Positions 60,586 through 64,000 of a DNA stretch of 64,000 nucleotides are shown here, piece after piece. Below the pieces are notes generated by a model. That model had not been told where the DNA came from. It was given only the letters and a program-made list of their open reading frames with translations, and ran no database searches. Numbering within the stretch: position 1 is the stretch's first letter; every line of letters starts with the position of its first letter. The DNA is from Bacillus glycinifermentans (GTDB taxonomy: Bacteria > Bacillota > Bacilli > Bacillales > Bacillaceae), in contig NZ_LECW02000001.1 in assembly GCF_001042475.2 (NCBI RefSeq), forward strand, positions 62,001 to 126,000, written 5' to 3'. The translations under genes were made by a program, and so were the position numbers.

Positions 60586-62097
60586 TTGGGTACACTTCAG
60601 CAATTAATCAATCACCATATGGAAAACTCAGACGAATTGGCGGCTTTATCCGGAGGAAGCCGGACGTTTACGTTCAAGGAATACTGCGAGCGGGTAAACC
60701 AATTGTCGCATTATCTGCTGGAGGCGGGTGTTCAAAAAGGAGATCATGTTGCGATTTTATGTAAAAATAATCACCATTTCCCCGTCATTTTGCTGGCGTC
60801 ATTGAAGATCGGCGCGACGGCCGTTCCGCTCAGCTGGCAGCTGACATCCTACGAATTGGAGGGGATTTTAAACAAATCTCAGCCCAAGGCCGTTTTTTAC
60901 GATCGGGAGTTTGCAGACGTTTTATTGCCGCTGCGCCGGCAGCTTGAGCGTTGCATCCTGATTGAAGCAGGCGCAGGAATGGACACCACCGAACAACTTG
61001 AAAGCCTTTTAAAAGACAGACCATCCGAGGTTGAGACGGAGCAGGTGACAGAACACGATTTAGCTTTGATGCTGTTCACCTCCGGAACGACGGGAAATCC
61101 GAAGGGATGCATGGTCAATCACGGCAGCCTCACCGCGTATTTGACAGAAGTGAATGTAAAAGGAAAGCGGCTGAAAGGAACCCGTTTTCTGGCGAGCCAT
61201 CCGCTGTATCATATGAGCTCTCTGAACCATGTGTTTCAGGGCGCTTTTGAAGGGGTCGGGCTCTACTTTTTATCTGATCCGGAGCCTGCAGAGATTTTGC
61301 AGGAAATCGAAGCAAAAGGCATTCATATGATGATGGCGTTTCCGTCTGTATACACTTACATGCTTGAGGAAATGAAAAAGCGCGAGTATAACCTGTCATC
61401 GATCTTGAGCCTGATTTCAGGCGGGACAAAGGTTCCGGTGCGGCTGATTAAAGAATACCATGAACGCGGCATCCAAATGGTGCAGGGGTACGGAAGCACC
61501 GAAGCCTGGACGATCAGCGTCTGGAGGCCTGACATGGGCTGGGATAAAGCCAATTCCGCCGGTAAACCGATTCCGCACGTCAGCGTGAAAATCGTCCATC
61601 CCGAGACACGCGAAGAGCTTCCGACAGGTGAAGTCGGGGAAGTCGCGGTCAAAAGCCCGTACGTGTTTGAAGGCTATTATCAAAATCCGCAAGCGACGCA
61701 AAAGGTACTGAAGGATGGCTGGTTTTACATGGGCGACTCGGGCAGGCTTGACGAAAACGGATTTTTATACATTACCGGCCGCTATAAAGACGTGATTGTA
61801 TATGGCGGAGACAATATTTATCCGGATCAGGTGGAGGAAGTGATCGAGCAGGTTCCGGGCGTTGTCGAAACGGCCGTTATCGGCGTTCCCGATGAGATGT
61901 ACGGTGAAGTTCCGAGGGCATACGTCGTGAAAAACGAGAGCTCTCCTTTAAGCGAACGGGATATCGTCGAATTCTGCAAAGGGCGCCTCGCGGAATACAA
62001 AATTCCTGACATCGTGTTTGCCGAAAGCCTTCCGAAAAACAGGCTGGGCAAGATCGTCAAAAAGGATTTGCGGGAGCTTGCTGCTAAAGGGCAGTGA
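60586..62097 (+). CDS. Acyl-CoA synthetase / AMP-dependent ligase
   Basis: A 503-residue class I adenylate-forming enzyme. Motifs: LMLFTSGTTGNPKGCMVNH (P-loop A3), GYGSTEAWT (A5), YMGDSGRLDENGFLYITGR (A7/A8) and the catalytic lysine in KNRLGKIVKKDL (A10). Overall layout suits medium- or long-chain fatty acid or aromatic acid CoA ligases. The start is TTG 60586, 9 bases after GGAG. It is divergent from a MarR gene that may respond to its substrate or product. A strong terminator follows. Confidence 0.88.
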   Translation: MGTLQQLINHHMENSDELAALSGGSRTFTFKEYCERVNQLSHYLLEAGVQKGDHVAILCKNNHHFPVILLASLKIGATAVPLSWQLTSYELEGILNKSQPKAVFYDREFADVLLPLRRQLERCILIEAGAGMDTTEQLESLLKDRPSEVETEQVTEHDLALMLFTSGTTGNPKGCMVNHGSLTAYLTEVNVKGKRLKGTRFLASHPLYHMSSLNHVFQGAFEGVGLYFLSDPEPAEILQEIEAKGIHMMMAFPSVYTYMLEEMKKREYNLSSILSLISGGTKVPVRLIKEYHERGIQMVQGYGSTEAWTISVWRPDMGWDKANSAGKPIPHVSVKIVHPETREELPTGEVGEVAVKSPYVFEGYYQNPQATQKVLKDGWFYMGDSGRLDENGFLYITGRYKDVIVYGGDNIYPDQVEEVIEQVPGVVETAVIGVPDEMYGEVPRAYVVKNESSPLSERDIVEFCKGRLAEYKIPDIVFAESLPKNRLGKIVKKDLRELAAKGQ

Positions 62098-62117
62098 GTA
62101 TATTTTTCGAATAAGCT

Positions 62118-62147
62118 GAACCGGCTCGGAAACGAGCCGGTTCTTTT
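62118..62147 (+). terminator. Terminator of the acyl-CoA ligase gene
   Basis: GAACCGGCTCG-GAAA-CGAGCCGGTTC followed by TTTT. Confidence 0.9.
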
Positions 62148-62154
62148 CCTGTTC

Positions 62155-62700
62155 ATGCCGGCCGTTTTTGCTGAAAATTGGCAGATTGTTAATTCCTTGG
62201 CGACGATATCGGTCACCCTTTACTGGTCCGGGATGGTCACCGAACGGGCATTGACGGGGATCATTTCTGAGAAAATAACCTATCACCGCTTTCTCGGGAT
62301 GATTAATATTGGCAGTCTATTGTCGCTCATCATGTTAGCAATGAGCGGCAGCGTTTGGGCGGGATTTGCGCTTTGCTTCCTGGCCGGTCTGTTTATGGCG
62401 GGAATGTTTGCGATCGCTTTGATCATTACCAATCAGTTTTTCCCGGGAAAGACAGAGCAGACGACAAGCATTTTGCTTGCTTCTGCTATGCTACCGGTCA
62501 CTATGGGATGGAGTTTGGATGCTTTTCCTGTTCAAGCGGCATTTTGGTTATTGATTGTTTTAGGGGTTATCATGCTGTTTCTTGTACTTGTGCTGCCGGT
62601 AAGTCCCGCATTCTTAAAAAATCAGAAAACAGCGGAGTTAAATCTGTGTAGACTTTTGAAAGACCAGATCTACCAATATGATCAAACATACGGCTGGTAA
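62155..62700 (+). pseudogene. C-terminal half of an MFS transporter (5' truncated)
   Basis: About 180 codons encode six hydrophobic helices of an MFS C-terminal half (WSGMVTERALTGIISEKITY, LCFLAGLFMAGMFAIALIIT, LLASAMLPVTMGWSLDAFPV). The N-terminal half is missing, there is no ribosome binding site, and the frame begins straight after the terminator of the ligase gene. The last 25 residues are soluble (LCRLLKDQIYQYDQTYGW). Probably a deletion remnant. Confidence 0.7.
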
Positions 62701-62727
62701 AAAATGATGAGCTGGAAGGGAGCTCCC

Positions 62728-63549
62728 ATGAATATTCGAGATAGGGTTAAACTTGCACTTTATACAGAAAAATTAATGGATTTTGTTTCAAACAAACAGC
62801 AGTCAAAAACAAAAAGGCCTGAGACCGAAGCCGCTGCAAAAAAAGATACGCTGACCATCAGCAAGGAGGCTGAAGAAGCGCAAAAAAACGGACGATCTGT
62901 AAAATCGCAAATGAATGGCGTACAGCTTTCAATTTATTTTCTCTATGAAAACAGGCAGCTCTTAAACAGTGATATCGAAAAAGCCCTCAGAGAAAACGGC
63001 ATTACCCTTGCGGAAAATGAAAGCATGCAGATTCATGTCGATGGCAAAAATCACATTACAGTTGAAGGGACTTTTGACAATCAGAAAAGAGCGCAAATAG
63101 AAAAGGCGCTGAATGGGGCAGAAGAGCTGGGAGCGGAGCTGTTAAGCCATTCGGATTATGTCGGTGAACAGAATGGAAAGCCGGTAGACAAAGCCGCTTA
63201 CGAAAAATGGCATGTCAATGAGTTTCTAAAAACGATGGCAGGGCTGACTCTGTCGGACGTCAGTTTGAATGAAGCGGGTGACATCATCGGCGGAAATGAG
63301 AAGCTCGAAAAAGTCATTCAAGCCGCCGCAAACCCGAAAAGCGATTTGGACAGAAGCTGCGGAAACATGCTGAAAAAGCTGAAGAATGTATTGGCAAAAG
63401 GTTCGGACGCAATCCCCGACAGATCCGCTTCATTCGGCTATTCAGGCGGGACGCTGATTGATCTGAATGTCTCTAAAGGATTTTCCGCAGCCCAGATAGA
63501 CGAATGGCTGGATGATCCGTTTTTAAGGAATGCCATCCAACATGTCTAA
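62728..63549 (+). CDS. Hypothetical protein sharing a domain with the protein at 57503
   Basis: A 273-residue soluble protein. After a Lys/Gln-rich N-terminus and ISKEAEEAQKNGR, the segment IEKALRENGITLAENESMQI, HITVEGTFDNQKRAQIEKAL aligns by eye with the central domain of the 57503 protein (position-by-position: I-x-l, IxV, VxGTxD, QIEKxL). The C-terminus has NLKVS-like stretches (GGTLIDLNVSKGFSAAQIDE). GGGAG precedes ATG 62728. Its stop overlaps the next gene. Unknown function. Confidence 0.6.
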   Translation: MNIRDRVKLALYTEKLMDFVSNKQQSKTKRPETEAAAKKDTLTISKEAEEAQKNGRSVKSQMNGVQLSIYFLYENRQLLNSDIEKALRENGITLAENESMQIHVDGKNHITVEGTFDNQKRAQIEKALNGAEELGAELLSHSDYVGEQNGKPVDKAAYEKWHVNEFLKTMAGLTLSDVSLNEAGDIIGGNEKLEKVIQAAANPKSDLDRSCGNMLKKLKNVLAKGSDAIPDRSASFGYSGGTLIDLNVSKGFSAAQIDEWLDDPFLRNAIQHV

Positions 63550-63865
63550 CATCGTCTATAACGAGCCGTTTGAATGCGAAGAATGGATTTGGAAAATTCA
63601 TGATGACGCGTATTTGCTAAAAAAATACCGGCAGATTGACTGTGAATGCAGTGACGAAGATGAAGAGATGTTCGAGTATTATTACGATTTTATCATGATC
63701 TCTTGTTTTGATGAAAAAGGGACGCATCTATTTACTGCCAGAAAGTATTGGGATGAGGATGAGATTCACCTTCTTTCCCGTCCAAACGGCAGCCTTAACG
63801 GAAATGATATTGAAATGATGCAAAAACTAAAAAAGAAGTTTCACGTTGCAAATATAAGATATTAA
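63542..63865 (+). CDS. Hypothetical 107-residue acidic protein
   Basis: Overlaps the preceding gene by 8 bases, so it is translated as a pair with it. The protein is acidic and rich in Tyr and Trp (ECEEWIWKIHDDAYLLKKYR, DEDEEMFEYYYDFIMISCFD). ATG 63542 is preferred; ATG 63530 is 2 bases after AAGGA. Such small acidic proteins after a larger unknown gene are often binding partners or antitoxins, which is speculation here. A terminator follows at once. Confidence 0.6.
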   Translation: MSNIVYNEPFECEEWIWKIHDDAYLLKKYRQIDCECSDEDEEMFEYYYDFIMISCFDEKGTHLFTARKYWDEDEIHLLSRPNGSLNGNDIEMMQKLKKKFHVANIRY

Positions 63866-63889
63866 AGCAGGCTGAGGCTTGCTTTTTTT
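63865..63889 (+). terminator. Terminator of the two-gene unit
   Basis: AAGCAGGC-TGAG-GCTTGCTT followed by TTTTT. Confidence 0.8.
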
Positions 63890-63902
63890 ATGAAAAAAAG
63901 CA

Positions 63903-63933
63903 TTGACTCTCACGTTGCGTGATACTTTATAGT
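63903..63933 (+). promoter_or_regulatory. MerR-type promoter with 19-base spacer
   Basis: TTGACT (63903-63908), 19-base spacer, TATAGT (63928-63933). The spacer holds the dyad TCACGT-TG-CGTGA. Same design as the promoter at 31790. Confidence 0.75.
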
Positions 63934-63956
63934 CAATATCAAAGGGAGGTCAGATT

Positions 63957-64000
63957 ATGAAACTAAAGGTGAAAGAGGTTGCCGATATGGTCGGCATCAG
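63957..64000 (+). CDS. Start of a MerR-family regulator (cut by the window end)
   Basis: ATG 63957 after AAAGGGAGG encodes MKLKVKEVADMVGIS, the beginning of a MerR helix-turn-helix. The MerR-type promoter directly upstream supports the call. Subfamily cannot be told from 14 codons. Confidence 0.75.
   Translation, partial: MKLKVKEVADMVGI

Noticed and set aside
1-64000. Prophage, insertion sequence, CRISPR array, tRNA or rRNA genes
   Set aside because: No transposase, integrase, terminal inverted repeats, regularly spaced repeats or cloverleaf-like sequences were seen.

Overview
The window looks like chromosomal DNA of a Bacillus of the licheniformis/paralicheniformis group. I base this on moderate GC content, strong AGGAGG-type ribosome binding sites, frequent TTG/GTG starts, and gene order shared with the B. 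subtilis ybf-ycb region: ybfG, ybfH, ybfI; glsA-glnT with glnK-glnL; phoD-tatAd-tatCd; kdgD-gucD-gudP-gudD-gudR-garD; and an mphK/ycbJ-like gene. No rRNA, tRNA, CRISPR array, insertion sequence or prophage was seen.

Layout. 1-2.6 kb: end of a sortase-anchored surface protein, its class D sortase, an AbrB-type regulator and small unknowns. 2.8-10.4 kb: oxidoreductase, MFS transporter with a leader terminator, racemase, two small minus-strand genes, a frameshifted secreted-peptide gene next to a tiny membrane protein, methyltransferase, PLP decarboxylase, MarR remnant. 10.5-17.3 kb: ydgJ-ydgH MarR/MMPL exporter operon, SatA-like acetyltransferase, mhqN, GntR plus TauE exporter, DUF1648 protein. 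17.7-24 kb: three tandem paralogous membrane proteins downstream of ybfG, then the overlapping ybfI-ybfH-DUF2000 operon. 24-36 kb: XRE regulator, broken DUF3139 gene, Fe-ADH, SurA-like lipoprotein, streptogramin lyase gene with an attenuator-like leader, ChbG-PTS operon beside a decayed GntR gene, MerR regulator, APC permease, TerF-like vWA protein. 36-41 kb: glutamine utilisation (glsA-glnT) and its two-component system. 42-44.9 kb: phoD with its dedicated Tat translocase behind a Pho box. 45-52.7 kb: glucarate/galactarate catabolism, with the palindrome TTGTCTTACAA in both internal promoters and cre-like sites. 53-56.2 kb: a terminator-bounded three-gene unit of lipoprotein, lipase-like protein with a long helical C-terminus, and small helical protein. 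56.3-64 kb: unknown proteins, a macrolide phosphotransferase with a leader peptide, MarR/acyl-CoA ligase, MFS remnant, and the start of a MerR gene.

The two most interesting systems are these. (1) The mph gene has a complete ribosome-mediated attenuation leader: promoter, 12-residue leader peptide with an Arg-Phe-Arg (+X+) motif, a stem formed with the leader codons, and two tandem terminators before the gene. (2) The 53-56 kb operon resembles a type VII secreted lipase toxin of reversed domain order with a lipoprotein immunity candidate and a helical partner. An abrupt drop in GC covers most of the lipoprotein gene and the N-terminal third of the lipase gene, as if that block had been exchanged. 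The streptogramin lyase gene, and less clearly the MFS gene at 3.9-5.4 kb, also have leader terminators with three-codon upstream reading frames, so attenuation may be a recurrent control mode of resistance genes here.

All calls rest on reading the sequence and on remembered family features; no database search was run.
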